Origin: Aliiroseovarius sediminis
GTDB lineage: Bacteria > Pseudomonadota > Alphaproteobacteria > Rhodobacterales > Rhodobacteraceae
Assembly (NCBI RefSeq): GCF_022678485.1
Contig: NZ_JALBYP010000032.1
Coordinates: 244,295 to 308,294 of the forward strand
Direction: 5' to 3'
Length of the DNA stretch: 64,000 nt
The position numbers and the translations under genes were made by a program. Positions within the stretch are counted from its first letter, which is position 1; every line of letters starts with the position of its first letter. Below the pieces are notes generated by a model that was not told the origin of the DNA, made no database searches, and saw only the letters and a program-made list of their open reading frames with translations. Shown here one piece after another: positions 24,945 to 33,805 of this stretch.

Positions 24945-26387
24945 ATGACATCTGATCTGAACAAGAACCTAATTGACGGAGCGTGGGTCACTGGCCCCGA
25001 TGTAACGGAAAACATCAACCCGTCTGATACTTCCGATGTGATCGGCCGTTACACTCGCGCGTCGGCAGACCAAGTCGCCGAAGCCGCAAATGCAGCGCGT
25101 CGTGCCTTGCCTGCGTGGCGGGCGGCAGGGCCGCAGCCACGCGCGGACCTGCTTGAAAAAGTCGGACGGCTGATTATCGACCGCAAGGACGAGCTGGGCC
25201 GTATGCTTGCCCGCGAGGAAGGCAAGACAATCGCTGAAGCCACGGGCGAAGCGGTGCGCGCGGGCCAGATTTTCAAATTCTTCGCGGGTGAAGCCGTGCG
25301 CATAGCCGGCGAGGCGATGGAATCGGTTCGACCCCATATCGATGTCGATGTAACGCGCGAGCCGGTCGGCGTTGTTGGGTTGATCACGCCCTGGAACTTT
25401 CCGATCGCAATCCCCGCGTGGAAAATCGCGCCTGCACTTGCTTACGGTAACACGGTTGTTTTCAAGCCGGCCGATCTGGTGCCCGGCACAGCCCATATGC
25501 TGAGCGTTATCTTGCACGAAGCCGGCGTTCCGTCAGGGGTATTCAACCTTGTGATGGGCAGGGGGTCCGTGGTGGGTGATGCGATCGTTCACAGCCCCGA
25601 TGTTGACGCAGTATCCTTTACCGGTTCGGTGCCCGTGGGCCGCGCGTTGGCGGTCGAGGCGGCAAAGGGGCTCAAAAAAGTGCAGCTTGAAATGGGCGGG
25701 AAGAACCCGATGGTCGTGATGGAGGACGCTGATCTTGATGTCGCGGTGGGTGCCTGTGTGAACGGCGCCTATTTCTCGACGGGGCAGCGATGCACCGCAT
25801 CTTCGCGGCTTGTCGTGCACAAGGACATTCACGACGCATTCGTTGAAAAGCTGGTGGATGCCGCGCAGGCTCTGGTGGTTGGCGATGCGCTGGACCCTGC
25901 CACGCAAATGGGACCGGTCGCCTCGCAGTCGCAATTGAAGGGAAACCTGTCTTACGTGGATATCGCGCGGCAAGACGGGGCCACCGTAGTCGGCGGCGAA
26001 CGGCTGGAAGATCGGACCGAAGGTTTCTTCCAGCGTCCGGCGGTCTTTCTGGATGCCACAAACGAGATGCGCAGCAGCCGCGAGGAAATCTTCGGTCCCT
26101 GCGCAAGCGTGATCAAGGTCGATGATTTCGACGAGGCCCTGGCAGTTGCCAACGACACGGATTTCGGCCTGGCGTCTGGCATTTGTACGACATCGCTGAA
26201 ATATGCCCGCGAATTCCGCCGCCACTCGGGTGCGGGAATGGTGATGGTCAACCTGCCCACGGCAGGCGTTGACTATCATGTGCCCTTTGGCGGCAGGCGT
26301 GGATCGTCCTACGGCGCGCGCGAACAGGGCCGCTATGCCGCCGAGTTCTACACCGCTGTCAAAACGTCCTACAGCTTTGCGGGATAA
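24945..26387 (+). CDS. Semialdehyde dehydrogenase (ALDH, ketoglutarate/glutarate-semialdehyde type)
   Basis: A 480-residue NAD(P)+-dependent aldehyde dehydrogenase with N151 (TPWNFP), E249 (QLEMGGKNP) and catalytic C283 (GQRCTAS). The C-terminal block NLPTAGVDYHVPFGGRRGSSYG is typical of the alpha-ketoglutarate-semialdehyde / 2,5-dioxovalerate dehydrogenase group. In this cluster it probably oxidises glutarate semialdehyde (after loss of CO2 from 2-formylglutarate) to glutarate, or 2-formylglutarate directly. The ATG at 24945 follows GAGGGG; a GTG at 24915 would add ten residues. Its stop overlaps the butyrate-kinase-like start (TAATG). Confidence 0.85.
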   Translation: MTSDLNKNLIDGAWVTGPDVTENINPSDTSDVIGRYTRASADQVAEAANAARRALPAWRAAGPQPRADLLEKVGRLIIDRKDELGRMLAREEGKTIAEATGEAVRAGQIFKFFAGEAVRIAGEAMESVRPHIDVDVTREPVGVVGLITPWNFPIAIPAWKIAPALAYGNTVVFKPADLVPGTAHMLSVILHEAGVPSGVFNLVMGRGSVVGDAIVHSPDVDAVSFTGSVPVGRALAVEAAKGLKKVQLEMGGKNPMVVMEDADLDVAVGACVNGAYFSTGQRCTASSRLVVHKDIHDAFVEKLVDAAQALVVGDALDPATQMGPVASQSQLKGNLSYVDIARQDGATVVGGERLEDRTEGFFQRPAVFLDATNEMRSSREEIFGPCASVIKVDDFDEALAVANDTDFGLASGICTTSLKYAREFRRHSGAGMVMVNLPTAGVDYHVPFGGRRGSSYGAREQGRYAAEFYTAVKTSYSFAG

Positions 26388-27493
26388 TGAACATGGCGGA
26401 CGGCTGCATTCTGGCGATCAACCCCGGCACAACGACGACACGCTGTGCCTTGTTTGCCGATCAGGGGAACGGGTCCGTCGACCTGATCGCGGAGCAGGGT
26501 CTTGACCACGACGAAACCCAGATGGTCGGGTTTGCCACCATTGCGGATCAGTTGGATTACCGGACTGCCTGCGTGAATGCGTTTCTAGATGAACATCTTG
26601 ACGGCAGAAACCTGGTGGGGTGCGGTGGGCGTGGCGGTATGCTGACGCCCGTTCCGGCAGGTGTGATCCGCGTCAATGACGATCTTGTCGATTTTGCGCT
26701 GCACCGACCTGTTTACCGGCACGCCAGCAACCTGGGCGCGCCGCTTGCCAAGGGGATTGCACAACCGCTGGGTATTCCGGCTTTTGTGGTCGACCCGGTC
26801 AGTGTGGACGAACTGCCCGATATCGCGCGGGTGTCCGGCTTTGCCGAAATTCCGCGGTTCAGCTTTGTGCACGCCCTCAACATTCGCGCCTGTGCGCGTC
26901 AGCTGGCCCGTGAGCTTGACAAGCCGTTTGACACGCTGCGCACGGTCGTGGCCCATCTGGGCGCCGGATTTTCCATCGCCACGCTGCTGGGTGGCCGATT
27001 GGTCGACAGTTCGAACCGGATGGAGATTTCGCCGTTTACACCCGAACGCGCGGGCGGTCTGCCGCCGCTTCCGCTGATCGAACTTTGCTATTCGGGAAAA
27101 TACGCCAAGGAAGAACTGCTCAGGAAACTCTACGGCAATGGCGGTGTTGCAAGCCTTTTGGGCACCAAGGATATTCGCAAGGTCGAACAGATGATCGCCG
27201 ATGGCGACGAACACGCCCGCTTGATCTATGACGCGATGATCTATCAGATTGCAAAAGCCATCGGCGCGATGGCATCGGTCGCGGAATTCGATCTGGATGG
27301 CATCATCCTTACCGGGGGGCTGGCCAATTCGCCCACGATTGCGGACACGCTGACGCGCAAGCTGTCACGGATTGCACCCGTGACCGTCTATCCCGGCAGC
27401 AACGAGTGCCGCGCGCTTGCAGAAGGTGTCGCACGGGCCATGCACGGCATCGAAGACCCAATGCGCTGGAAAGGCGACGGGGTGGTGTCATGA
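26387..27493 (+). CDS. Butyrate-kinase-like acyl kinase
   Basis: A 368-residue ASKHA-fold kinase of the butyrate kinase family: phosphate-binding INPGTTTTRCALF near the N-terminus, VVAHLGAGFSIATLLGGRLVDSSNRMEISPFTPERAGGLP in the centre (blocks HLGAGFS and ERAGGLP), and IILTGGLANSP at the adenosine site. Butyrate kinases interconvert carboxylates and acyl phosphates with ATP and are best known from fermentative Firmicutes. Here the gene is locked between the aldehyde dehydrogenase (TAATG overlap) and a phosphotransacylase (ATGA overlap), so it would phosphorylate the dehydrogenase product, most simply glutarate to glutaryl phosphate. The true substrate is not shown by the sequence. Confidence 0.85.
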   Translation: MNMADGCILAINPGTTTTRCALFADQGNGSVDLIAEQGLDHDETQMVGFATIADQLDYRTACVNAFLDEHLDGRNLVGCGGRGGMLTPVPAGVIRVNDDLVDFALHRPVYRHASNLGAPLAKGIAQPLGIPAFVVDPVSVDELPDIARVSGFAEIPRFSFVHALNIRACARQLARELDKPFDTLRTVVAHLGAGFSIATLLGGRLVDSSNRMEISPFTPERAGGLPPLPLIELCYSGKYAKEELLRKLYGNGGVASLLGTKDIRKVEQMIADGDEHARLIYDAMIYQIAKAIGAMASVAEFDLDGIILTGGLANSPTIADTLTRKLSRIAPVTVYPGSNECRALAEGVARAMHGIEDPMRWKGDGVVS

Positions 27494-28422
27494 CGCTTGT
27501 GCGCTCTTTCGATGCGCTCCGCGAAAGGGTGGCAGAACTGCCGCCCGCGCGGCTGGCCGTTGCCGGAGGCGATGATCCGGCTGTCATCAAGGCCGTGGTC
27601 GCAGCGCTGAAGGCGAACATGATCTCGCGTGCGATCATCTCTGGCGCCAAACCCACGATTGAGGCCAGCCTGCCTGACGCGGCCCGCCGGAATGTCGATA
27701 TAATCGAAGCTGGCAACCCTGCGGACTGCGCCACAGAGGCTGTGAGGGCCGTGCGCGAAGGCGCGGCAAATATCCTTATGAAAGGACATATCGACAGCAC
27801 GTCATATCTGCGCGCTGTCGTGAACCGCGAAACCGGCATTCGCAAGGGCGGTGTTCTGTCCAATGTTACGGTTGCGGCGATGAAAAGCTATCCCAAGCTG
27901 CTGGTTGCGACGGACAATGGCATTGTCCCGCAACCCGACCTCGATCAGAAACGACAAATCATTTTGAACACGCGCGACCTGTTTCGGGGCCTTGGTATTG
28001 ATACGGTCAAGACAGCGGCTGTCGCTGCGACTGAAAAGGTGTCGCAAGCACTGCCAGCGACGCTGGACGCCCGAACCCTGACCGAAGAAAGCGCGGCGGG
28101 GCTATTGCCTGGTTTCGTCGTTGAAGGGCCCTTTGGCTATGATGTGGCCGTCAGCAAGGCATCGGCTGACAAGAAAGGGCTATCTGAATCGGTCGTCGCC
28201 GGAGAGGCCGACCTGATCGTGTTTCCCACAATCGATGCGGCCAATGCGGTCGCAAAGGCATGGAAGTTTCACGGAGATGCCGAAACAGGCTCAATCGTGC
28301 TGGGCGCGCGCGTGCCGGTCTTGCTGAACTCACGCTCTGATGGTGTGGCGCGGCGCCTCAACGCCCTGATGCTGGCCATCGTCGCCGGATCAGTTGGTAA
28401 GGGTGAAGAAAATGCAGCTTGA
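27490..28422 (+). CDS. Phosphate acyltransferase (phosphate butyryl/acetyltransferase family)
   Basis: A 310-residue protein of the phosphotransacetylase / phosphotransbutyrylase family. Family marks are NILMKGHIDSTSYLRAVVN, GGVLSNVTVAAMKSYPKLLVATDNGIVPQPDLDQK (blocks VLSNVTV and TDNGIVPQPDL), FVVEGPFGYDVAVS and VVAGEADLIVFPTIDAANAVAKAW. It converts acyl phosphate + CoA to acyl-CoA. The ATG at 27490 overlaps the kinase stop (ATGA), indicating coupled translation. With the kinase it could make glutaryl-CoA for GcdH, replacing the usual CoA ligase or CoA transferase. Confidence 0.85.
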   Translation: MTLVRSFDALRERVAELPPARLAVAGGDDPAVIKAVVAALKANMISRAIISGAKPTIEASLPDAARRNVDIIEAGNPADCATEAVRAVREGAANILMKGHIDSTSYLRAVVNRETGIRKGGVLSNVTVAAMKSYPKLLVATDNGIVPQPDLDQKRQIILNTRDLFRGLGIDTVKTAAVAATEKVSQALPATLDARTLTEESAAGLLPGFVVEGPFGYDVAVSKASADKKGLSESVVAGEADLIVFPTIDAANAVAKAWKFHGDAETGSIVLGARVPVLLNSRSDGVARRLNALMLAIVAGSVGKGEENAA

Positions 28423-28524
28423 AAGCCATGAACATCAGGTCGACCCGGACGTCTGCGCACCCACGATGGTGGCTGAAAACGTCATGTTGATCTTCAAGAA
28501 CAGTGCAAGAAGGAGCCTAACCTC

Positions 28525-29283
28525 ATGAAAGTCCTCGTGCCCGTCAAGCGCGTAATTGACTACAACGTCAAGGTGCGCGTCAAAGCAGATCAGAGCGGTG
28601 TCGATCTGGCGAATGTGAAAATGTCGATGAACCCATTTGACGAAATCGCGGTCGAGCAGGCGATCCGGCTTAAAGAGGCCGGCACCGCCGACGAAGTCGT
28701 CGTTGTGTCGATCGGCGTGAAACAATCGCAGGAAACGCTGCGCACGGCAATGGCGATGGGTGCGGATCGTGCGCTGCTTGTCGTTGCCGCCGATAATGTC
28801 GAAACCGATATCGAGCCGCTGGCCGTGGCGAAAATTCTCGCCAAGGTCGTCGAGGAAGAGCAGCCCGGCATTGTGCTGTGTGGCAAGCAAGCCATCGACA
28901 ACGACATGAACGCGACCGGGCAGATGCTTTCGGCTCTGCTGGGGTGGTCGCAAGGCACCTTCGCCTCGGAACTGGAGCTGAAAGATGATGCCGCCATCGT
29001 CAGCCGCGAAGTTGATGGCGGCCTGCAGACGATCAAGGTGTCGCTGCCAAGTGTCATCACCGTTGATCTGCGTCTGAACGAACCGCGCTATGCGTCACTG
29101 CCCAACATCATGAAGGCAAAGAAGAAGCCGTTAGAGGAAAAGACGGCGGCCGACTACGGGATTGACCCGACCCCGCGGCTTGAAGTCTTGTCGACTGCTG
29201 AACCGGCGGAACGCGCTGCGGGCATTATTGTCGGATCGGTGGATGAACTTGTGTCGAAACTCAAAGAAGCGGGGGCAGTCTAA
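28525..29283 (+). CDS. etfB: Electron transfer flavoprotein beta subunit
   Basis: A 252-residue Etf[21 protein letters not shown] at the start, [19 protein letters not shown] (FixA signature region), and the AMP/FAD-contact block [23 protein letters not shown]. It pairs with EtfA to carry electrons from acyl-CoA dehydrogenases to ETF-QO. AAGGAG lies before the ATG. About 100 non-coding bases separate it from the phosphotransacylase gene, and its stop overlaps the etfA start (TAATG). Confidence 0.95.
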   Translation: MKVLVPVKRVIDYNVKVRVKADQSGVDLANVKMSMNPFDEIAVEQAIRLKEAGTADEVVVVSIGVKQSQETLRTAMAMGADRALLVVAADNVETDIEPLAVAKILAKVVEEEQPGIVLCGKQAIDNDMNATGQMLSALLGWSQGTFASELELKDDAAIVSREVDGGLQTIKVSLPSVITVDLRLNEPRYASLPNIMKAKKKPLEEKTAADYGIDPTPRLEVLSTAEPAERAAGIIVGSVDELVSKLKEAGAV

Positions 29284-30209
29284 TGGGCGTTCTTCTACTT
29301 GCAGAAGTCAATAATGGCGAACTTGCGCTGGACGCCACGGCAAAGGCCGTGACAGCGGCAAAGCTGATTGGCGACGTCACTGTTTTGTGCGCCGGTGAAC
29401 GTGCGGCGGTGGCTGGCGATGCGGCGGCGAAAATCGACGGCGTTGCGAAAGTTCTGGTCGCAGAAGATGCATCGCTGGGGCACCGCCTTGCCGAAACCAC
29501 TGCGGCTTTGATCGTCAGCCTTGCGGATCAATTTGACCACATCGTTGCTCCTGCCACGACGGACGCGAAGAATGTGATGCCACGGGTGGCCGCATTGCTG
29601 GATGTGATGATCATCTCTGATGCATCAGGGGTCGTCGACGCCAAGACGTTTGAACGCCCAATCTATGCGGGCAATGCGGTCCAGACCGTCAAGACGGCTG
29701 ATCCCAAAGTGGTCATGACGATACGAACGACAGGGTTCGATGCAGCGGCCGACGGCAACGACGCCCCTGTCGAGACAATCTCGGCGGCTCAGGACCCTGG
29801 CCTGAGTTCGTGGGTCGAGGACACGCTGGCACAAAGCGACCGACCGGAACTTACCTCGGCCGGTGTGGTCGTGTCCGGCGGGCGCGGCGTCGGGTCGGAA
29901 GACGATTTCAAGATGATTGAAGCGCTAGCGGACAAGCTGGGGGCTGCCGTCGGGGCGTCCCGTGCCGCGGTAGATTCCGGTTATGCGCCGAATGACTGGC
30001 AAGTTGGTCAGACCGGCAAGGTGGTGGCGCCCGAACTTTACATCGCCGTGGGCATTTCCGGCGCGATCCAGCACCTTGCAGGAATGAAGGACAGCAAGAT
30101 CATCGTCGCAATCAACAAGGACGAAGAAGCGCCGATCTTTCAGGTTGCCGACTTCGGACTGGTTGCGGACCTTTTCGATGCCGTGCCCGAACTAACCGGC
30201 AAGCTTTGA
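29283..30209 (+). CDS. etfA: Electron transfer flavoprotein alpha subunit
   Basis: A 308-residue EtfA with the C-terminal FAD domain: [39 protein letters not shown] (blocks SGGRGVGS and GASRAAVD) and the flavin loop [34 protein letters not shown] (blocks [12 protein letters not shown] and [10 protein letters not shown]). It completes the electron path GcdH to EtfAB to ETF-QO to ubiquinone, with all carriers encoded in this cluster. It is the last gene of the ferredoxin-led operon; a transporter operon starts 165 bases on. Confidence 0.95.
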   Translation: MGVLLLAEVNNGELALDATAKAVTAAKLIGDVTVLCAGERAAVAGDAAAKIDGVAKVLVAEDASLGHRLAETTAALIVSLADQFDHIVAPATTDAKNVMPRVAALLDVMIISDASGVVDAKTFERPIYAGNAVQTVKTADPKVVMTIRTTGFDAAADGNDAPVETISAAQDPGLSSWVEDTLAQSDRPELTSAGVVVSGGRGVGSEDDFKMIEALADKLGAAVGASRAAVDSGYAPNDWQVGQTGKVVAPELYIAVGISGAIQHLAGMKDSKIIVAINKDEEAPIFQVADFGLVADLFDAVPELTGKL

Positions 30210-30373
30210 AGTATCTGTTCTTGCGGGCGGCAATAGGGCCGGCCGCGGAAAAAAGTATGTGACCTTCACGTGCGTATCTTATTAAGTGTTAACCTGTCGC
30301 AGAGCGTGACTGTGCAGGTAAAACGAACCAAGGGAACAAAAATAATATTCCCAACCATCAGAGGAGACGACAC

Positions 30374-31366
30374 ATGAACATCTTTCGCCGCTCAATGATC
30401 AAACACACTGCTGCCGGGCTTTGCGCTGCGGTGCTTGGGACCTTTTCCGGCACCGCCCTTCTGGCACAGGATTTTCCAGACAAGCCGATCAATGTCGTTG
30501 TCGCATGGCCCGCCGGTGGCGCGCATGACACGGTTGCGCGTCTTGTCGGGGACTACTTGTCTAACGAACTGTCGCAACCGGTCGTCATTTCCAACCAGCC
30601 GGGTGCAGCCGGAACAACGGGCGTGCGGGCAGCCGCGAATGCGGACCCTGACGGGTATACAGTCGGCGTGATGGGTCTGCATGTCATCGCGCAAACCTAT
30701 ATGAATGAAAACGCGACGCCGTGGAATGCGATCAAGCCGCTGGCACTGATCGAAAAATCACCTGCTTCGCTGAGCGTTCGGACGGACAGCGGGATCGAAG
30801 ATCTTGCGGGCTTCATTGACAAGGCCAAGAATGAGCCGGACTTTATCCTTAATTCCAATGATGGCCCCGGCGGATTTGCCAACATCTCGGCGCTGTTGAC
30901 CCAAAAAGCCATCGGCACCCAGTTCGCAACGATCCCCTATCAGGGCTACGCACCAGCGGTTGCTGCGATTGCCTCGGGCGAAACCAACGCAACAACGATC
31001 CCGACCGCGCTGATGATCGGCCTCGCTGGTGGCGGCGAGGTCAAGATCATCGCCGTCGCGGGTGACGAACGTCATTTCCGCGCACCGGATGTGCCAACGT
31101 TCAAGGAAAGCGGTGTCGATTTCGTGTTCAGCGATTTTGTGGGCTTCTTCCTGCCCCAGGGCGTCCCGCAGGACCGCGTTGAAATTCTTGAAAGCGCGCT
31201 GATGAACGTGATGAAGGATGAAGACTTTCTGGCGGCAACCCAGAAAGCCGGTCTGATCATCTCGCCCGGCGACAGCGAGGCGTTCGGTGCGTTTTTGGCC
31301 GAACAGGACGAGAAAGTGTACCCTGTTCTGGATGACGGCGGTCTTGTTACGGCAAACGCAAAATAG
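30374..31366 (+). CDS. tctC: Tripartite tricarboxylate transporter substrate-binding protein (TctC/Bug family)
   Basis: A 330-residue periplasmic binding protein. After a signal peptide ending near LLAQ it has the Bug-family start DFPDKPINVVVAWPAGGAHDTVARLV, then NQPGAAGTTGVRAAA and a GGFANISALL region. Bug proteins bind carboxylates, including nicotinate in some systems. It precedes tctB and tctA, and a hairpin follows the gene. A good AGGAG site lies before the ATG. By context it binds the pathway's aromatic or dicarboxylic acid. Confidence 0.9.
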   Translation: MNIFRRSMIKHTAAGLCAAVLGTFSGTALLAQDFPDKPINVVVAWPAGGAHDTVARLVGDYLSNELSQPVVISNQPGAAGTTGVRAAANADPDGYTVGVMGLHVIAQTYMNENATPWNAIKPLALIEKSPASLSVRTDSGIEDLAGFIDKAKNEPDFILNSNDGPGGFANISALLTQKAIGTQFATIPYQGYAPAVAAIASGETNATTIPTALMIGLAGGGEVKIIAVAGDERHFRAPDVPTFKESGVDFVFSDFVGFFLPQGVPQDRVEILESALMNVMKDEDFLAATQKAGLIISPGDSEAFGAFLAEQDEKVYPVLDDGGLVTANAK

Positions 31367-31382
31367 GTCTGCCAGTCATAGA

Positions 31383-31404
31383 AAGGGGGCCGACTGGCCC
31401 CCTT
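31383..31404 (+). terminator. Hairpin after tctC (attenuator or mRNA stabiliser)
   Basis: A 9-bp perfect stem AAGGGGGCC / GGCCCCCTT with a GACT loop, followed by a weak T-rich tail. It sits between the binding-protein gene and tctB and probably keeps tctC mRNA in excess, as is usual for binding proteins. Confidence 0.65.
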
Positions 31405-31432
31405 ATTCTTACCGCAACAAAGGAGCGACGCC

Positions 31433-31939
31433 ATGCCGGATACGCAAAGCAACCAAACTCCTGCACCGCACAGGCCGGGGATCGGGGCCGGTCTGTTTTT
31501 CCTTCTATGGGCCGGGCTTGGATGGTACGGCATTCTGTCAAATGCGCCGATCCTCGAATCTTTCAGCGTGCCGGGGCTTGATCCGGGACCAGGGGTTTTG
31601 CCTGTAATGGTCTGCACAGCATTAACTGTGGGCAGTCTGTGGATGCTTGTCGACGGGTTCATCCGCTCGAACCCGGGGCTGGAGGATCTCTCTGTCCAAA
31701 GTCTGGTGATTCCGGTCGCCTTTCTGTTCAGTTCGTTGGTCGCTGCCTTTTTGTCGGGCATTATCGGGTTTCGGATCGCTGGTTTCCTTTTCGCGGCCGT
31801 TTGGCTTTATCAATTGGACAGCCGCCAACCCGTGCGCTGGCGCCGCGGGGTCACGGCACTGGTACTGGCCGCGATTGCTATTGCGTTGATCGAGATCGTT
31901 TTCGTGCAGCTTCTGCGCGTGCCACTGCCCCAAGGATAA
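31433..31939 (+). CDS. tctB: Tripartite tricarboxylate transporter small membrane subunit TctB
   Basis: A 168-residue protein with four predicted membrane helices, the DGF..SNPGLED loop region after helix 2 and a final helix ending in IEIVFVQLLRVPLPQG, as is common in TctB. It pairs with the large permease encoded 4 bases downstream. Confidence 0.85.
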   Translation: MPDTQSNQTPAPHRPGIGAGLFFLLWAGLGWYGILSNAPILESFSVPGLDPGPGVLPVMVCTALTVGSLWMLVDGFIRSNPGLEDLSVQSLVIPVAFLFSSLVAAFLSGIIGFRIAGFLFAAVWLYQLDSRQPVRWRRGVTALVLAAIAIALIEIVFVQLLRVPLPQG

Positions 31940-31943
31940 CCAA

Positions 31944-33437
31944 ATGCTTCTTGATGTTGTTCTTCAATCATTCGATATTTTCTTTCAGAACCCCGTGCTG
32001 TTCGGTGTCGCGGTCGTCGCGGTGGCCGTCGGGATCGTGCTGGGTGCGCTGCCTGGCGTCAGTTCGACTATGGCGCTGGCTATCCTATTGCCGCTGACCT
32101 TCGGGATGGAACCAGAAGTGGCGATCATGTTGTTGTTGATGGTGCTTGTGGCAAGCGTTTTCGGCGGATCGGTGTCGGCGATCTTGCTTAATATTCCGGG
32201 CACGCCCGGCGCCATCGTGACACAGTTCGACGGCTATCCGATGGCGCAACAAGGCAAGGCAGGGCGTGCACTGGGCCATGCGCTGATTGCTTCGACGGTT
32301 GGCGGCGTGCTGGGGGTTTTTGCGTTGATGCTGATCGCGCCGCTTATTGCAAAATCGGCGATGAATTTCCGCAGCCCAGAGTTTGCCCTGCTTGCGCTTT
32401 TTGGCTTGGTCCTGCTTGCCTACGCCGCGAATGGGACGATGTTGGCTGGGCTGCTTTCCGGCGCGATCGGCCTGATTTTTGGCATGGTCGGATTTGATAC
32501 TGTCACTGGTGTTGCGCGGTTCGATTTCGGAACTGCTGTGCTTCAGAACGGCATCCACATCATCCCGGTGACGATTGGCATTTTCGGTATAACCGAAGTG
32601 CTGGGAACGCTGGCTGCGTCCCGCTCTGGTCCACTTCCCAAAGTGCCTCCGATTGGCAAGCTATTTCCCACTGTCGCCGATCTGGCCCGTGTTGCGCCCA
32701 CATGGGTCCGGGGCAGCGTCATCGGGACGTTTATCGGCGCGATCCCAGCGGCGGGTTCGGCCATTGCCGTTGCTGTGGCCTATACGGTCGAACAAAGGCT
32801 ATCGCGCGGGACCAAGTATATCTTCGGCAAAGGCGAGCCGCGCGGGGTCGCTGCGCCGGAAGCGGCCAACAGTGCGCTGACAGGGGGCGCAACGATACCT
32901 ATGATCACGTTGGGCATTCCTGGTGATCCGATGACTGCCATCTTGATCGGCGCGCTGATCATTCACGGACTGCAGCCAGGGCCGATGATGTTCACCGAGA
33001 ACCCCGAAATAATCGGTGCGATCTACGGGTCGATCATGTTGGCGGTTCTGTTGACCTTTGCTGTCGGTATGGTCTGCCTGCGAGGTATCGTGCAGGTCAT
33101 GAAATTACCGACGCATGTCATGATGGTGCTGATCACCTTGCTTTGCATGGTCGGCGCTTTCGCGATCCGCAACAGTATCTCGGATCTGGTCATGATGTTG
33201 GTGCTGGGCGGTATGGGGTATGTGATGACGGTGCTGCGCATCCCCGTTGCGCCGTTGGTGTTCGGGCTGATTCTTGGCCCATTGATGGAAGAAAATATGC
33301 GCCGTTCGCTAATTATCAGCCGTGGATCATGGAGCGTCTTTCTTGAGCGACCGGTATCTCTGGCAATCATTGCGCTGATAATTCTGGTCATCGGGTCGTC
33401 GCTTTGGCCGCGCAAAAAGCGTAAACCCGATGCATAA
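31944..33437 (+). CDS. tctA: Tripartite tricarboxylate transporter large permease TctA
   Basis: A 497-residue, roughly 11-12-helix permease. TctA hallmarks are GALPGVSSTMALAILLPLTFGMEP near residue 35 (blocks GALPGVSSTMA and LPLTFGM), LNIPGTPGAIVTQFDGYPMAQQGKAG (blocks NIPGTPGA and DGYPMAQ), FIGAIPAAGSAIAV and GIPGDPMTAILIGAL. It drives secondary uptake of the acid bound by TctC. It is the last gene of this three-gene operon. Confidence 0.92.
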   Translation: MLLDVVLQSFDIFFQNPVLFGVAVVAVAVGIVLGALPGVSSTMALAILLPLTFGMEPEVAIMLLLMVLVASVFGGSVSAILLNIPGTPGAIVTQFDGYPMAQQGKAGRALGHALIASTVGGVLGVFALMLIAPLIAKSAMNFRSPEFALLALFGLVLLAYAANGTMLAGLLSGAIGLIFGMVGFDTVTGVARFDFGTAVLQNGIHIIPVTIGIFGITEVLGTLAASRSGPLPKVPPIGKLFPTVADLARVAPTWVRGSVIGTFIGAIPAAGSAIAVAVAYTVEQRLSRGTKYIFGKGEPRGVAAPEAANSALTGGATIPMITLGIPGDPMTAILIGALIIHGLQPGPMMFTENPEIIGAIYGSIMLAVLLTFAVGMVCLRGIVQVMKLPTHVMMVLITLLCMVGAFAIRNSISDLVMMLVLGGMGYVMTVLRIPVAPLVFGLILGPLMEENMRRSLIISRGSWSVFLERPVSLAIIALIILVIGSSLWPRKKRKPDA

Positions 33438-33805
33438 TCTTACGAGAGGGGTGCGGCATTCTGTCTTGCAGATGTTATCAAAGCGATCAGAACATGTGCT
33501 TCATGGACCACCGCAACCCTATTTGATGGGTCAATCACTCTCCCTCAGCTTCGACCAAAGGCAGTCAGTATGCCATGAGTTCGAGGGGTCGCAAATGCCA
33601 GAAAAAGCCGTGTCGACAGGTGAAGCCGCAGTCACGGCCTTAGGCACCAACTAATCTATAGCTTTCAAAAATGCTCGGGGTTCGGCGACAGTGACAAAAG
33701 GAAAACCTTGACCTGTTAAATGACTTGATAAATAGTTTGCATACGAATGAAATGGACAAGGCCGGTCGATAAACGGAACGGTCAGTCAAGCAGGAGGGGA
33801 ACTTT
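33438..33805. other. Promoter region between the TTT and TRAP operons
   Basis: About 370 bases without a convincing gene. The first 270 show nothing notable; the last 100 hold a promoter and a degenerate GTATAC operator (next entry). Confidence 0.6.
33736..33747. promoter_or_regulatory. Degenerate GTATAC-type operator with promoter before dctP
   Basis: TTTGCATACGAA differs by two bases from the ferredoxin operator TTTGTATACAAA and is no longer a perfect palindrome. TTGACC at 33708-33713 and AATAGT at 33731-33736 (17-base spacing) form the promoter, with the operator at -10/+1 just as at the ferredoxin gene. That shared geometry makes the weak match credible. Confidence 0.5.

Noticed and set aside
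12455..33437. Reading the cluster as a full Eubacterium-type nicotinate fermentation
   Set aside because: The genes for the coenzyme-B12 mutase, dehydratase and lyase steps are missing, and glutaryl-CoA dehydrogenase with EtfAB and ETF-QO points to a respiratory route.
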